Below, one piece after another: positions 16,819-29,953 of a stretch of DNA of 34,264 nt. The notes beneath the pieces are model-generated. The model saw nothing but the letters and a program-made list of their open reading frames with translations, was not told the DNA's origin and did not search any database. Position 1 is the stretch's first letter; each line of letters begins with the position of its first letter. Origin of the DNA: Sulfurimonas sp. SAG-AH-194-I05 (GTDB taxonomy: Bacteria > Campylobacterota > Campylobacteria > Campylobacterales > Sulfurimonadaceae); the NCBI RefSeq assembly GCF_029215955.1, contig NZ_JAEMVA010000018.1, positions 1 through 34,264 of the forward strand, in the 5' to 3' direction. The position numbers were made by a program, and so were the translations under genes.

Positions 16819-19800
16819 ATGCCAAAACGCACCGACATTACTACTATTTTACTTATAGGTTCTGGTCCTATTATTATTGGTCAAGCATGTGAGTTTGACT
16901 ACTCTGGAACACAGGCTGTAAAAACGCTCAAAGAGTTAGGCTACCGTGTAGTTCTTATTAACTCTAATCCTGCAACGATTATGACTGACCCTGAATTTGC
17001 AGATAGAACGTATATAGAACCTATCAAAGAAGATGTAATTGCTAAAATTATTAAAGAAGAAAATATTGATGCAATTTTACCAACTATGGGCGGACAAACT
17101 GCACTTAATGTTGCAACATCTATGTACGAAAAAGGTATGCTTGAGGGAATCGAATTTTTAGGAGCAAGTCCAGAAGCAATTCATAAAGGTGAAGACCGTT
17201 CAGCTTTTAATGAGGCTATGGAAAAAATTGGTATGGATTTACCAAAAAGTAAAAATGCGTATACTGTCGATGAAGCTATTGAAGTAGTAAAAGAGATAGG
17301 TTTTCCCGTAATTAGTAGAGCCTCTTTTACGCTTGCGGGTGGTGGTTCAGGTGTTGCATACAATATGGAAGAGTTTAAAACATTAGCAGCAGAAGGTCTT
17401 TCAGCTTCTCCTGTAAGTGAAATCGAAATTATGGAATCAATGCTTGGCTGGAAAGAGTATGAGATGGAAGTTATTCGAGATAAAAACGACAACTGCATCA
17501 TCGTTTGTACAATAGAAAACTTCGACCCAATGGGCGTGCATACAGGTGATTCAATTACAGTAGCTCCAGCACTTACTTTAACAGATAAAGAATACCAAAG
17601 AATGCGTGATGCTTCTTTTGCAATTTTAAGAGAAATCGGCGTAGATACTGGTGGATCAAATGTTCAGTTTTCTATTTGCCCAACAACTGGAAGAATGATT
17701 GTTATTGAGATGAATCCTCGTGTTTCACGTTCTTCTGCTCTTGCTTCAAAAGCAACAGGGTATCCTATTGCCAAAGTTGCAACGCTTTTAGCTGTTGGTT
17801 TTACTCTTGATGAAGTAACAAACGACATTACAGGAACGCCTGCCTCATTTGAGCCTGTTATAGATTATGTAGTTACAAAAATACCGCGTTTCACGTTTGA
17901 AAAATTTCCAGAAGCTGTTGATACACTCAGTACAAGTATGAAATCAGTTGGTGAAATAATGGCAATTGGTCGTACATTTAAAGAGTCTATGCAAAAAGCT
18001 CTTTGTTCACTTGAAACTGGACTGTGTGGATTTAATGAAATGAAAGCTGAAACAGAATCTATAAAACATGAAATCCGTCGTCCAAATGCCGACAGAATGC
18101 TTTATGTCGCAGAAGGCTTTCGTCGTGGAATGAGCGTTACAGACATCTTTGATACATGCCAAATCGACCCTTGGTTTTTATACCAAATACAAGAGATAGT
18201 AGCATCTGAAAATGCAGTAACGGACAAAGTTCTTTTTGATGAAAAGCTTATGAGAACTTTAAAAGTTGATGGTTTTTCAGATAAACGAATAGCACAACTC
18301 ATTCTTAAAAACTCGAATCACATAGTAAGTGAAGATGAAGTCTATTTAAAAAGAAAAACTCTGGGGGTGTCTGTAGAGTTTAATGAAGTAGATACGTGCT
18401 CGGCTGAGTTTAAAGCATTAACTCCCTACCTTTACTCTACTACAAATATCACAAAACTTCCACATGTAAAAAAGAGAATAAGCGAGAAGAAAAAAGTTCT
18501 TATTTTAGGTGGAGGACCCAATAGAATCGGTCAAGGAATAGAGTTTGATTACTGCTGTGTTCATGCTGCTTTTGCACTTAAAGAGATGGATATTGAATGT
18601 ATTATGTATAACTGTAACCCTGAAACAGTTTCTACTGACTATGACACTTCTGATGTACTTTATTTTGAGCCTATCGACCTTGAACATGTGCGAGAAGTAA
18701 TCGAGAATGAACAACCCGATGGAATAATTGTACATTTTGGTGGACAAACGCCACTTAAACTTGCAGATGCACTTACAAAAATAGGTGCAAAAATCATCGG
18801 TACAACATCTGCTGTAATTGATCTTGCAGAAGATAGAGAACAGTTTTCTAACTTTGTAATTAAACATGGTTTAAAGCAACCAGAAAATGGATTAGCGCGT
18901 AAAAAAGAAGAAGCTGGTCCTATTGCCGAAAAACTTGGTTTTCCTGTTCTTGTACGTCCTTCATTTGTTCTTGGTGGTCGTGGTATGAAAATAGTATACT
19001 CACAGAGTGAACTCGAAGAGTATATGGCACTTGCTATCTCCGTATCAAACGAAGCTCCTGTTTTGATTGATAAGTTTCTTGACCAAGCGATTGAGCTTGA
19101 TGTAGACTGTATTAGTGATGGTAAAGACGTATATATTGGTTCGGTTATGCAACACATTGAAGAAGCGGGTATCCACTCTGGTGATTCAGCATGTTCACTT
19201 CCTCCTGTAAACTTAACAGATGCGATGATAGAAAAAGTAGAGCAACAAACCAAAACAATTGCCTTAGGTCTTGGTGTAATTGGACTTATGAATGTTCAGT
19301 ACGCAATTTATAGAGATGCAATTTACTTAATCGAAGTTAATCCAAGAGCTTCTCGTACAGTTCCATTTGTAAGTAAGGCAACGGGTATGCCACTCGCAAA
19401 AGTTGCAACACGCGTTATGGTTGGAGAAACACTAAGAAGTGCACTCGAACACTATGACCAGTATGATGTAGTTCAAGAAAAAAATGGACTGCTAAAACCA
19501 CTTCTAAAAAACCATGTTTCTGTAAAAGAAGCAGTATTTCCTTTCCATAAACTCTACGGTGCAGACTTAGTGCTAAGCCCTGAGATGAAATCAACCGGTG
19601 AAGTTATGGGTATAAGTTCAAACTTTGGTATTAGTTTTGCAAAAGCGCAACTCTCAGCTGGAAATACAATTCCAACAGAGGGAACATGTTTTCTTTCTTT
19701 TGTCGATACAGACAAACAACATGCTTCAGAAATCGCAACTGGACTTCATAGACATGGCTTTAAACTTGTTGCTACAAAAGGAACACAGTCTATTATAGAA

Positions 19801-20076
19801 AAAGCTGGTATTCCATGCCAAAGAGTTCTCAAAATTTCAGAAGGACGTCCAAACATTGAAGACAGCATGAAAAATGATGAAATTTCAATGGCCATTAATA
19901 CCTCAGATAATAATACTTCAAAAAAAGATGCTGTCGTTATTCGTCAAGAAGTACTTAAGCGAAGTATCCCATACTTTACAACACTGAGTGCTGCACGTGC
20001 ACTCATTTTAGCACTTGATGCAATGCAAGATGAATCATGGTCGAATCCAAAAGCACTTCAAGACTTCCTCGTATAG
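16819..20076 (+). CDS. carB: Carbamoyl-phosphate synthase large subunit
   Basis: Makes carbamoyl phosphate from glutamine-derived ammonia, bicarbonate and two ATP, for pyrimidines and arginine. The 1085 residues contain the duplicated ATP-grasp halves: the first begins [20 protein letters not shown], the second [20 protein letters not shown]. Each half has [19 protein letters not shown] or [19 protein letters not shown]. The C-terminal regulatory domain ends in a helix-rich tail. The small subunit carA is not in the window. The end overlaps the Sua5-like gene by 40 bases. Confidence 0.98.
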   Translation: MPKRTDITTILLIGSGPIIIGQACEFDYSGTQAVKTLKELGYRVVLINSNPATIMTDPEFADRTYIEPIKEDVIAKIIKEENIDAILPTMGGQTALNVATSMYEKGMLEGIEFLGASPEAIHKGEDRSAFNEAMEKIGMDLPKSKNAYTVDEAIEVVKEIGFPVISRASFTLAGGGSGVAYNMEEFKTLAAEGLSASPVSEIEIMESMLGWKEYEMEVIRDKNDNCIIVCTIENFDPMGVHTGDSITVAPALTLTDKEYQRMRDASFAILREIGVDTGGSNVQFSICPTTGRMIVIEMNPRVSRSSALASKATGYPIAKVATLLAVGFTLDEVTNDITGTPASFEPVIDYVVTKIPRFTFEKFPEAVDTLSTSMKSVGEIMAIGRTFKESMQKALCSLETGLCGFNEMKAETESIKHEIRRPNADRMLYVAEGFRRGMSVTDIFDTCQIDPWFLYQIQEIVASENAVTDKVLFDEKLMRTLKVDGFSDKRIAQLILKNSNHIVSEDEVYLKRKTLGVSVEFNEVDTCSAEFKALTPYLYSTTNITKLPHVKKRISEKKKVLILGGGPNRIGQGIEFDYCCVHAAFALKEMDIECIMYNCNPETVSTDYDTSDVLYFEPIDLEHVREVIENEQPDGIIVHFGGQTPLKLADALTKIGAKIIGTTSAVIDLAEDREQFSNFVIKHGLKQPENGLARKKEEAGPIAEKLGFPVLVRPSFVLGGRGMKIVYSQSELEEYMALAISVSNEAPVLIDKFLDQAIELDVDCISDGKDVYIGSVMQHIEEAGIHSGDSACSLPPVNLTDAMIEKVEQQTKTIALGLGVIGLMNVQYAIYRDAIYLIEVNPRASRTVPFVSKATGMPLAKVATRVMVGETLRSALEHYDQYDVVQEKNGLLKPLLKNHVSVKEAVFPFHKLYGADLVLSPEMKSTGEVMGISSNFGISFAKAQLSAGNTIPTEGTCFLSFVDTDKQHASEIATGLHRHGFKLVATKGTQSIIEKAGIPCQRVLKISEGRPNIEDSMKNDEISMAINTSDNNTSKKDAVVIRQEVLKRSIPYFTTLSAARALILALDAMQDESWSNPKALQDFLV

Positions 20077-20510
20077 CTAAGCCTGTTATACTTATACAAA
20101 CCGACACAACTGTCGGTTTTATTTCTCAAAATAAAGAAGAACTCTCTTTCATCAAAACACGTGATTCTTCAAAGCCCTTTATTAAGGTATATTCTAGTTT
20201 AGCTAGCTTTATAGCATGTGGAAATCGCTTTCCAAAAAAACAAAAGAACATACTTCGTCGCTCCTTAAAAACAAGTTTTATCGTTAAAAATAAAGCATTT
20301 AGAATTTCAAGAACAAATCTCAATTCAAAAATACTCCTAGACCTAGAGTGGAACTACTCTACTTCTGCAAATGCTGCGGGAAAAAGTTTTGATAGCGTGT
20401 TTTGTGAAGACAAAGCTGATATAATAATAATAAATAAAGATGGTTTTACGCAAAGAGATGCTTCATCTCTCATAAAAATCAATAATAAAAAAATAAAGAG
20501 GATACGATGA
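20037..20510 (+). CDS. Minimal Sua5/YciO/YrdC-domain protein
   Basis: A 157-residue protein with clear traces of the fold that makes threonylcarbamoyl-adenylate for tRNA t6[14 protein letters not shown] (18-30, cf. YPTDTVYGL), [13 protein letters not shown] (39-51) and [13 protein letters not shown] (about 107-119, cf. STSANLSG). It is shorter than YrdC (about 190) and Sua5 (about 340). It may be a small lineage-specific TsaC or a paralogue with another role. The only start before the first motif is the ATG at 20037, inside carB. A terminator-like hairpin lies within its first motif. It overlaps the next gene by 4 bases. Confidence 0.75.
   Translation: MVESKSTSRLPRIAKPVILIQTDTTVGFISQNKEELSFIKTRDSSKPFIKVYSSLASFIACGNRFPKKQKNILRRSLKTSFIVKNKAFRISRTNLNSKILLDLEWNYSTSANAAGKSFDSVFCEDKADIIIINKDGFTQRDASSLIKINNKKIKRIR
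20098..20119 (+). terminator. Terminator-like hairpin after carB, inside the Sua5-like reading frame
   Basis: AAACCGACA-CAAC-TGTCGGTTT is a perfect 9-bp stem with a 4-base loop, followed directly by TATTTC, so the right arm's T's run into TTTTATTT. It starts 21 bases after the carB stop, the textbook place for an intrinsic terminator, yet it also encodes the TDTTVGF motif of the downstream protein. Confidence 0.55.
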
Positions 20511-20947
20511 GTAAAGTAGTTCAAGCTTTTTTAACGGGTGTGTTTTTCACTTTCTTTTTGGATTTCTTTTTATTTTTAGGAATTAAACTCCATTATATAG
20601 ATTTTTATGAAATTGATGTTTATTATAACTCTCTTTTTGCGGATCATCAAAATATTTATATTTATACATTTTTCACGATACTTTTTGGTTTTCTTATTAC
20701 CTATGTGGAGCATGTGAAAACGAATATAATACTCATCGGTGGATTGTTTTTTCTTGCCTTAAGCACACTCATTGCACCCGTAGGGTTTCAAATAGGTCAT
20801 TTTATTTTAAGTCAAAAAAATGTCACCTTTGAAGATGACAGATATACATATATAGGTGATATATACTATGATGGAAGAGAAAAAATAACTTTTTACGACT
20901 ATGAAGTTAAAAAAATTATACTAATTAATAAAAAGGATTTAAAGTAA
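20507..20947 (+). CDS. Small integral membrane protein of unknown function
   Basis: A 146-residue protein with three likely membrane segments (about 7-26, 51-67 and 74-100), then a hydrophilic tail of about 40 residues rich in Tyr, Asp and Lys (GDIYYDGREKITFYDYEVKK). I do not recognise the family. It is translationally linked on both sides: 4-base overlap with the Sua5-like gene, and TAATG coupling to the lipoprotein gene. Confidence 0.7.
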   Translation: MSKVVQAFLTGVFFTFFLDFFLFLGIKLHYIDFYEIDVYYNSLFADHQNIYIYTFFTILFGFLITYVEHVKTNIILIGGLFFLALSTLIAPVGFQIGHFILSQKNVTFEDDRYTYIGDIYYDGREKITFYDYEVKKIILINKKDLK

Positions 20948-21507
20948 TGATAAAAATGTCTTCAATTGCAAGTGGTATAGCACTAGGTTCTACTGGTGTT
21001 ATGATGATGGGAGTTCTAACAGGTTGTGAAGCACCGCAAGAACAACAGCAACAAAATAGATTTTTAGTAATCGAGCAACAAACAAATGGAAAATATATAG
21101 TTGTTGAAGAGATGCCAACCGATGGTCCCTCTCGTGCAATTATTCGCGAGAAAGATGCAAATGGAAATACAGTAGAGCGTTTTATGAGTGAAGCTGAAAT
21201 GAAAGCACTTGCCGAACAAGAATACCAAAAAGTCCAAAATGGAACATCTGAAACTGTTCAAGAAAACTCTGGTGGTGCTGGAATGGGACTTGCAGGAACA
21301 ATTCTTGCAGTAGCCGCTGGTTCACTTCTTGGAAATATGATAGGAAATGCTCTTAATAAAAACAAGAATTTTTCTAAAAATTCTGCAAGTTCAAATAAAA
21401 GTGCTTATAGCCGTTCTAAAGCTTCAAGTACTTCAAAAAGATCTACAAAAAAAAGCTTTTTTGGAAGTTCTAGTAAACGTTCATCGTCTCGAAGTTTTGG
21501 TAGCTAA
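20947..21507 (+). CDS. UPF0323-family lipoprotein
   Basis: A 186-residue predicted lipoprotein with lipobox LTGC at 24-27 (Cys27 acylated), followed by a Gln-rich linker. The mature part has a compact region (about 35-75), a Gly/Ala-rich hydrophobic segment (about 93-118) and a Ser/Lys-rich tail with SSSKRSSSRSFGS at the end. This pattern, and its position directly before a glutathionylspermidine-synthase-like gene, matches the UPF0323 lipoprotein of Campylobacter (Cj0371 with Cj0372) from memory. Its stop overlaps the next ATG by one base. An alternative ATG lies three codons in. Role unknown. Confidence 0.8.
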   Translation: MIKMSSIASGIALGSTGVMMMGVLTGCEAPQEQQQQNRFLVIEQQTNGKYIVVEEMPTDGPSRAIIREKDANGNTVERFMSEAEMKALAEQEYQKVQNGTSETVQENSGGAGMGLAGTILAVAAGSLLGNMIGNALNKNKNFSKNSASSNKSAYSRSKASSTSKRSTKKSFFGSSSKRSSSRSFGS

Positions 21508-22685
21508 TGGTTCAGTTACAAAAAATCAACCCACTTGATGATACAACGCTTGAAGAGTTAGACTTCACATGGCATACGGATGATGACGGTACAAAGTATG
21601 TTAGTGATGCTCTTGTAAAAATTACACAAAATGAAGCTGAAGCTTACTATACTGCAACAAATGAAATATATGACATGTATGTTGAAGCAGCTGAACATGT
21701 GATTGAAAATGATTTATTTTTTGATTTAGGAATTCCATTTAACCTCATTGATGTAATCAAAAAATCTTGGGAAAATGATGTGCATTGGCATATTTATGGC
21801 CGCTTTGATTTGGCAGGTGGTATCGATGGACAGCCCATTAAACTTATAGAATTTAATGCAGATACTCCGACTTCACTCTTTGAAACAGCCCTCCTCCAAT
21901 GGGCACTTCTTAAGCATAATGCTATGGACGAAGAAAAACAATTTAATAATGTTTATGAAGCAATAAAAAATAATTTTAAACGACTTATAACACTCTTTGA
22001 TGACATAGAAGAGTTTGATGAGCGTTATGATGGTTGGAAAATTCTTTTTTCTTCCATTGCAGGAAATGAGGAAGAAGAAGCTACAACGAAACTCCTTCAG
22101 CAAATTGCAACGGATGCAGGATTTAACACAGGTTTTGAGTACCTTGAAAATACCCATTTTGATGATGACGGTATTTACGATGCAGATGAAAACAAATATG
22201 AGTACTGGTTTAAGCTCTACCCTTGGGAAGATATAGCTGTTGATGAGCCAGAACTCGCAACGACCCTTACAAATATTATGAATGCACAAGAAGCTATAAT
22301 ACTAAACCCGGCCTATACACTTCTTTTTCAATCTAAAGGAATGTTAAAAGTACTTTGTGATTTATTTCCTGATTCTCCCTACGTACTTCAAACATCTTTT
22401 GAACCACTCGAGGGTGTAAAGCAAGTTGAAAAAGCAGTTTTTGGCAGAGAGGGTGCAAATACGGCTATCGTAAATGCTGATGGTTCACTGAGTGTAAAAA
22501 CTGATGGACCTTACGATAACTACAAAAAAGTATACCAAGAGTATGTAGACTTTCCAAAGGATTCTGAGAGAAAAAAATACCAAGCTGGAGTTTTCTTCGC
22601 GTACGAAGCATGTGGAATGAGCTTTAGAAAAGGCGATGAAATCATGGATAATATGAGTAAGTTTGTAGGGCATGTGATAGTGTAA
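21507..22685 (+). CDS. Glutathionylspermidine-synthase-like ATP-grasp protein
   Basis: A 392-residue ATP-grasp ligase-fold protein like YgiC/YjfC, corresponding to the synthetase half of Gsp synthetase/amidase without the CHAP amidase domain. Visible family segments: WHIYGRFDLAGG (94-105), IKLIEFNADTPTSLFETA (about 111-128), NPAYTLLFQSKGMLKVL and the C-terminal SFEPLEGVKQVEKAVFGREG. The substrate in bacteria lacking glutathionylspermidine is unknown; peptide-amine ligation is inferred from the fold. Coupled by a one-base overlap to the lipoprotein gene. Its stop codon lies in the loop of a strong hairpin. Confidence 0.85.
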   Translation: MVQLQKINPLDDTTLEELDFTWHTDDDGTKYVSDALVKITQNEAEAYYTATNEIYDMYVEAAEHVIENDLFFDLGIPFNLIDVIKKSWENDVHWHIYGRFDLAGGIDGQPIKLIEFNADTPTSLFETALLQWALLKHNAMDEEKQFNNVYEAIKNNFKRLITLFDDIEEFDERYDGWKILFSSIAGNEEEEATTKLLQQIATDAGFNTGFEYLENTHFDDDGIYDADENKYEYWFKLYPWEDIAVDEPELATTLTNIMNAQEAIILNPAYTLLFQSKGMLKVLCDLFPDSPYVLQTSFEPLEGVKQVEKAVFGREGANTAIVNADGSLSVKTDGPYDNYKKVYQEYVDFPKDSERKKYQAGVFFAYEACGMSFRKGDEIMDNMSKFVGHVIV

Positions 22686-22695
22686 CTATCACATG
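22671..22695. terminator. Hairpin between convergent genes, probable bidirectional terminator
   Basis: CATGTGATAG-TGTAA-CTATCACATG is a perfect 10-bp stem with a 5-base loop. The TAA of the Gsp-like gene is in the loop, and the convergent pglF gene ends 3 bases beyond. Neither side has a strong U-tract, so termination may need help from Rho or be modest. Confidence 0.6.
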
Positions 22696-22698
22696 TAG

Positions 22699-25909
<3,211 letters not shown>

Positions 25910-25923
<14 letters not shown>

Positions 25924-26521
25924 TTTTTCCACATGCACTTCCTTCAAACTTTTCCATAGTTACATTTGTATCTGATGCTATATTACTTCTTTTAACTACT
26001 TTTAAAAATGTCATCCACAATATTTTTAAATCTAAAAAAAATGATTGATTCTCAACATACCAAACATCATATTCAAATTTTTTTTCCCAACTAATTGCAT
26101 TCCTTCCATTTACTTGTGCCCACCCAGTAATACCAGGTTTCACAGAATGCCTTTGTGCTTGTTTAGAATTATAGAGAGATAAATATTCTACCAGTAAAGG
26201 ACGTGGACCTACAAAGCTCATTTCACCTTTAAGTACATTAAAAATCTGAGGTAATTCATCTAAAGACGTACTACGAATAAACTTACCAACACCAGCGATT
26301 CTTTGCGCATCTGGTAATAGTTCACCCTTAGAGTCTTTTTCATTTGTCATGGTTCGAAACTTATAGATACCAAATATTTTCTCATTCAATCCTGGACGTT
26401 TTTGTCTAAAAAGTATGGGTGATCCCATTTTAATTAAAATTAAAAAAGAAACAATCACATAGAAGGGTGAAAATAACACTACTAAAAATAAAGCTAAACC
26501 AAAATCAAATAATCTTTTCAT
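25910..26521 (-). CDS. pglC: PglC-like phosphoglycosyl transferase
   Basis: Transfers the sugar-1-phosphate from the UDP-sugar to undecaprenyl phosphate, the first membrane step of the N-glycan. A re-entrant N-terminal hydrophobic helix ([12 protein letters not shown] onward) is followed by [18 protein letters not shown], the catalytic Asp-Glu pair in SLDELPQ, VGPRPLL and [14 protein letters not shown]. From the ATG at 26521 it is 203 residues, close to the 200 of Campylobacter PglC; a longer start at 26545 is possible. It overlaps both neighbours (17 and 14 bases). Confidence 0.92.
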
Positions 26522-27647
26522 ACACTTCCATATATTTTGACACAACTATTTTCACATCAAATTCTTTTAATACTTTTATTCTACCATTTATGCCCATAGA
26601 CTCTCGTAAAGAGCTATCATTTATAAGCTTTTCAATTCCACAGGCTAAGTCTTTAGAGTCTTTCACCTTTACTAAAAAACCATTTAATCCATCCTCGACA
26701 ACTTCTCTGCATCCTATAGCATCTGTTGTAACAATTGGTTTACGCATAGAAGCTGCTTCAAGTAAGGTTCTTGGAACTCCTTCACGGTAACTTGGAAGTA
26801 CATAAATATCACTTAATGCTGTTACATCAACGATATCATCACGGTGCCCTAACCAACCAACATTTGATGATGACAAAAAGTCCCTATTTGCACAAGAGTG
26901 GTTTCCATCATCTGTATCACCAACATAAAGGAATATAACATGTGGATATTTACTTTCTAGTTCTTTAGCTGCTTCATAGTATTCTCTAACACCCTTGTCC
27001 CAGATGGCACGCGCGACCATTAGAACAACGATACTGTTTTCATCTATTTTTAGTTCTTTTTTTAAAGCTTTTTGTATCTGTAAGTTTTGTTTTTGAATAT
27101 CAAATTTTTCACTATCGATACCTGAACTTTTTATAAGAACTGCTTGATTTTTTTTTACAAGTTCTTTATCTAAAAAATATTGCATGTCATCACTATTTTG
27201 AAAAATCACAAATGATACTTTTTTATTTGCTTCTCTGTAAAGTGTTTCAATGACTCTTCTAACAGTTTTTGCCTTTGTAGTTTCTTGTATAAAAAAGCTG
27301 CCCATCCCAGTAACAGAGTTAATAACTTTTGAAACTCTTGCTAAATGCCCTGCAATAGAACCATATATATTTGGCTTAACAGTAAAGTTATGTAAAACAT
27401 CTAGCTCTAATGGCTTAACAACACGGTAAATATTTCTAATTGTTTGAAGCTCTTTGAGGGGATTTAAACTCTTTCTTTGTATCTTGTAGTCTAAGGCTAG
27501 AACACCATGCTGAACAAATAAGTCAAATTTTTCACCTCGTGGACAAATTGCATATACAATATGTCCTCTTTTAATGAGCTCTATCATAATAGGTAAACGA
27601 AATAAATATAAATTTAAGTCAAGATGAGAAAGAAAAGCTATAGTCAT
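26505..27647 (-). CDS. pglA: PglA-like glycosyltransferase (GT4 family)
   Basis: Likely adds the second sugar to the lipid-linked acceptor. The N-terminus [20 protein letters not shown] resembles PglA. The C-terminal domain has the GT-B signature [19 protein letters not shown], the E-x7-E pattern of retaining transferases, preceded by [16 protein letters not shown] and [10 protein letters not shown]. From the ATG at 27647 it is 380 residues and overlaps asnB by 4 bases (ATGA); an in-frame ATG 39 bases upstream is less likely. Sugar specificity (GalNAc in Campylobacter) cannot be read from sequence. Confidence 0.85.
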   Translation of the reverse strand: MTIAFLSHLDLNLYLFRLPIMIELIKRGHIVYAICPRGEKFDLFVQHGVLALDYKIQRKSLNPLKELQTIRNIYRVVKPLELDVLHNFTVKPNIYGSIAGHLARVSKVINSVTGMGSFFIQETTKAKTVRRVIETLYREANKKVSFVIFQNSDDMQYFLDKELVKKNQAVLIKSSGIDSEKFDIQKQNLQIQKALKKELKIDENSIVVLMVARAIWDKGVREYYEAAKELESKYPHVIFLYVGDTDDGNHSCANRDFLSSSNVGWLGHRDDIVDVTALSDIYVLPSYREGVPRTLLEAASMRKPIVTTDAIGCREVVEDGLNGFLVKVKDSKDLACGIEKLINDSSLRESMGINGRIKVLKEFDVKIVVSKYMEVYEKII

Positions 27648-29443
27648 AAACTCTTTTTCCAACTCTCTAAACTGAACATATCCCACAACATTTTTGCTCT
27701 TTTTTCATCAGAAACATTCACTTTTTTTTGTAAAAGTTTTTGAATAAATTCATTGTCTACAAACGTAGAAGAATAAGAGTTTATATTTAAACTTTCATAT
27801 ATAGTATCTTTTAAATCTTTCTCTACCCATTTTTTTAGAGGTACTTCAAAACCTCTTTTAGGTTGAGAAATTAATTCACGAGGTAAGTACTTTTTAGATA
27901 GTTCACGTAAAATATATTTTGTTGTTTTACCTTTTATTTTGTACGCATCTTGCAGTGTTGGAGTAAATTCAAGCATATACTTACTTAAAAATGGGCTCCG
28001 ACCCTCCAAAGAATGTGCCATAGTCGCAATGTCCATTTTCACTAATAAGTCAGATAACAACAGCATATTAAAATCAAGATACAACTGCTTCGAAAGTCCT
28101 GTTAATGTACAAGTGCTTATAAACTTTTCCATTTCTTGCATTATATGGTTATTTGTAAACGTATAACTATCTTCAAATAAATCTGTAGTAGCTGAAAGGT
28201 AAAAGTCTAAGCCTTGTTTATCTGACATACTCAGGAGTCTATATACATGCGAATACAAAGATTTTTTAGCATGTGGAATTGGTAAAATCTTTAAAAGAAA
28301 GGAGAACTTACTAGCAATGTCAATCCAATTATTTGCGATAGGAACATACCGACGGTACCCTGCAAAAATTTCATCTGCACCATCACCATTAAGAATAACT
28401 GTCACATACTTCTTTGCTTCTTGTGATACATAATAACTAGGTACGGCAGAGCTATCCATAAAAGGCATGCCATAGTTATATAATATTTTTTCTATATCAT
28501 CTTTTACATTCATACTAATCTCTATAGTATGGTGTTGCGTGTTATATTTTGTCGCTGTTAGTTGTGCTAAATGAGACTCATCGTAAGCACCATCAAACTT
28601 AACTGTAAATGTCTTAAGGTTCTCAGTATACTCAGATGCAATTGCAACAATTAAAGAGCTATCAATACCTCCACTTAAAAAAGCTCCAACTTCTAAGTCT
28701 GAACTTAAAAGTCTATCTTTAACACTCTTATGTAGAATGTCATCTACTTTTTTCTTTGCCTCTTCAAAACACAAGTTTGAAGGTTTTTTATAAAAATATT
28801 CTATATCAAAATATTTATTTTTTTTGATATCTAAAGTTTTAATATCAATTATGTAATAACTTCCTGCATCCATCTCTTGAACATTTTTGTATGGTGTATA
28901 TTTTCCATAAAAAAGCCCTACTCTTAAGTATGAAGCTATTGCTTCTTCATCTATTATAAGTTCTTTCACTCCAGATTTTATGGCATTCAATTCACTTGCG
29001 AAAAAAAGAGAGTTTTCATTTTTATAAATATAAAGAGGTTTTTTTCCTGAGCGATCTCTACTTAAAAATATTGTATTTGTATTAAAATCAACTATAGAAA
29101 AGGCAAACATTCCATCAAGCATTTCCAAACATTTTTCTTTGTATTTTATATACATAAAAAGTAAGGTTTCCGTATCTGAAGAAGTATTGAAATTAAACTC
29201 TTTAAGATTTTCTCTTAGTTCTAAATGATTATAAATCTCTCCATTAAATAAAATAGAAAAATTTTTATAATGTAGAGGCTGATGCCCGCAGGATACGTCT
29301 TGTATCGACAACCTTGTATGAATTAAAGCTATTTTATCTTTGATAAAAATCTCTTGTTCATCCGGTCCTCGATGCAAAAGAGAAGTTTTTATAGCCTCAA
29401 GATTATATGTATTGTGATTAATTATTCCTGCTATGCCACACAT
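27644..29443 (-). CDS. asnB: AsnB-type glutamine-dependent amidotransferase
   Basis: A 599-residue asparagine-synthetase-family protein. The N-terminal Ntn glutaminase domain starts MCGIAGI, with catalytic Cys2, and includes HRGPDEQ (24-30) and LFNGEIYNH (65-73). The C-terminal synthetase has the PP-loop LSGGIDSS (256-263) and ILNGDGADEIFAGYRRY. It may make asparagine, or, being inside the glycosylation cluster between the heptad-repeat gene and pglA, amidate a glycan sugar acid as AsnB-like proteins in O-antigen clusters are thought to do. The second is inference from location. ATG overlap with pglA. Confidence 0.9.
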   Translation of the reverse strand: MCGIAGIINHNTYNLEAIKTSLLHRGPDEQEIFIKDKIALIHTRLSIQDVSCGHQPLHYKNFSILFNGEIYNHLELRENLKEFNFNTSSDTETLLFMYIKYKEKCLEMLDGMFAFSIVDFNTNTIFLSRDRSGKKPLYIYKNENSLFFASELNAIKSGVKELIIDEEAIASYLRVGLFYGKYTPYKNVQEMDAGSYYIIDIKTLDIKKNKYFDIEYFYKKPSNLCFEEAKKKVDDILHKSVKDRLLSSDLEVGAFLSGGIDSSLIVAIASEYTENLKTFTVKFDGAYDESHLAQLTATKYNTQHHTIEISMNVKDDIEKILYNYGMPFMDSSAVPSYYVSQEAKKYVTVILNGDGADEIFAGYRRYVPIANNWIDIASKFSFLLKILPIPHAKKSLYSHVYRLLSMSDKQGLDFYLSATTDLFEDSYTFTNNHIMQEMEKFISTCTLTGLSKQLYLDFNMLLLSDLLVKMDIATMAHSLEGRSPFLSKYMLEFTPTLQDAYKIKGKTTKYILRELSKKYLPRELISQPKRGFEVPLKKWVEKDLKDTIYESLNINSYSSTFVDNEFIQKLLQKKVNVSDEKRAKMLWDMFSLESWKKSL

Positions 29444-29477
29444 ACCTATAAGCTCTTTATTAAATATTTATATCTCA

Positions 29478-29906
29478 TCACAATAAACTAGCAGCTTTTA
29501 ATGAACGTTGAATTTTTTCATTGTCTTGAGCCATTTCTCTCAAAACAAAAAGAATACCTTTAAGATTTTCAAAATGCTTTTTATCTTCTGCTTCTCGCTT
29601 ATCTCTTAAATAAATAGCAATAAATGGTGATGCGAATATAAGTCCCATAAGCATATACAAAATATTTTGCATAAAATCAAATCTCTTCTCAACATGTTCA
29701 AACCTTCTATCTACTTGTTCAAAGCGTTTATCTACTTGCTCAAATCGCTTATCAATCTGCTCAAATCGTTTATCTACTTGCTCAAACCTTTTATTCATAT
29801 CTACTCTTAGTTGCTTAATCTCTTTTAAAATCATCTCAGAATTATCAAGAGCAAATAGGTTTATACTTAACATACTCATTAAAATAATAAAAATTATCTT
29901 TTTCAT
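29478..29906 (-). CDS. Exported heptad-repeat coiled-coil protein with a C-terminal membrane anchor
   Basis: A 142-residue protein. A signal peptide (1-19, ending NLFA) is followed by a run of near-identical 7-residue units of the form RFEQVDK (about 40-77), giving a regular coiled coil. Then come a membrane segment (about 81-99, MQNILYMLMGLIFASPFIAIY) and a charged cytoplasmic-type tail of about 40 residues. AAGGAC lies upstream of the ATG. It sits between pglB and asnB. The repeat architecture recalls phage and plasmid Bdr-like or tether proteins but I assign no family. A periplasmic spacer or oligomerisation role is possible. Confidence 0.72.
   Translation of the reverse strand: MKKIIFIILMSMLSINLFALDNSEMILKEIKQLRVDMNKRFEQVDKRFEQIDKRFEQVDKRFEQVDRRFEHVEKRFDFMQNILYMLMGLIFASPFIAIYLRDKREAEDKKHFENLKGILFVLREMAQDNEKIQRSLKAASLL
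29677..29802. repeat. Tandem 21-bp repeats encoding the RFEQVDK heptads
   Basis: Six consecutive 21-base units on the plus strand, each opening with TCAAA and typically continuing CGTTTATCTACTTGC. The middle four (29698-29781) are the closest to each other and the outer two are degenerate. They keep the reading frame of the coiled-coil gene, so gain or loss of a unit would change coiled-coil length by one heptad. Confidence 0.85.
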
Positions 29907-29953
29907 CTCTTTGTCCTTTTAATTAATATTAACATATATTAGCATAATTTCAT

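Noticed and set aside
18660-19253. A 197-codon minus-strand frame inside carB
   Set aside because: It is antisense to conserved CarB sequence and has no family features; a shadow frame.
29677-29802. Direct repeats as a CRISPR array
   Set aside because: The 21-base units are contiguous with no unique spacers, and they keep a reading frame encoding heptads.
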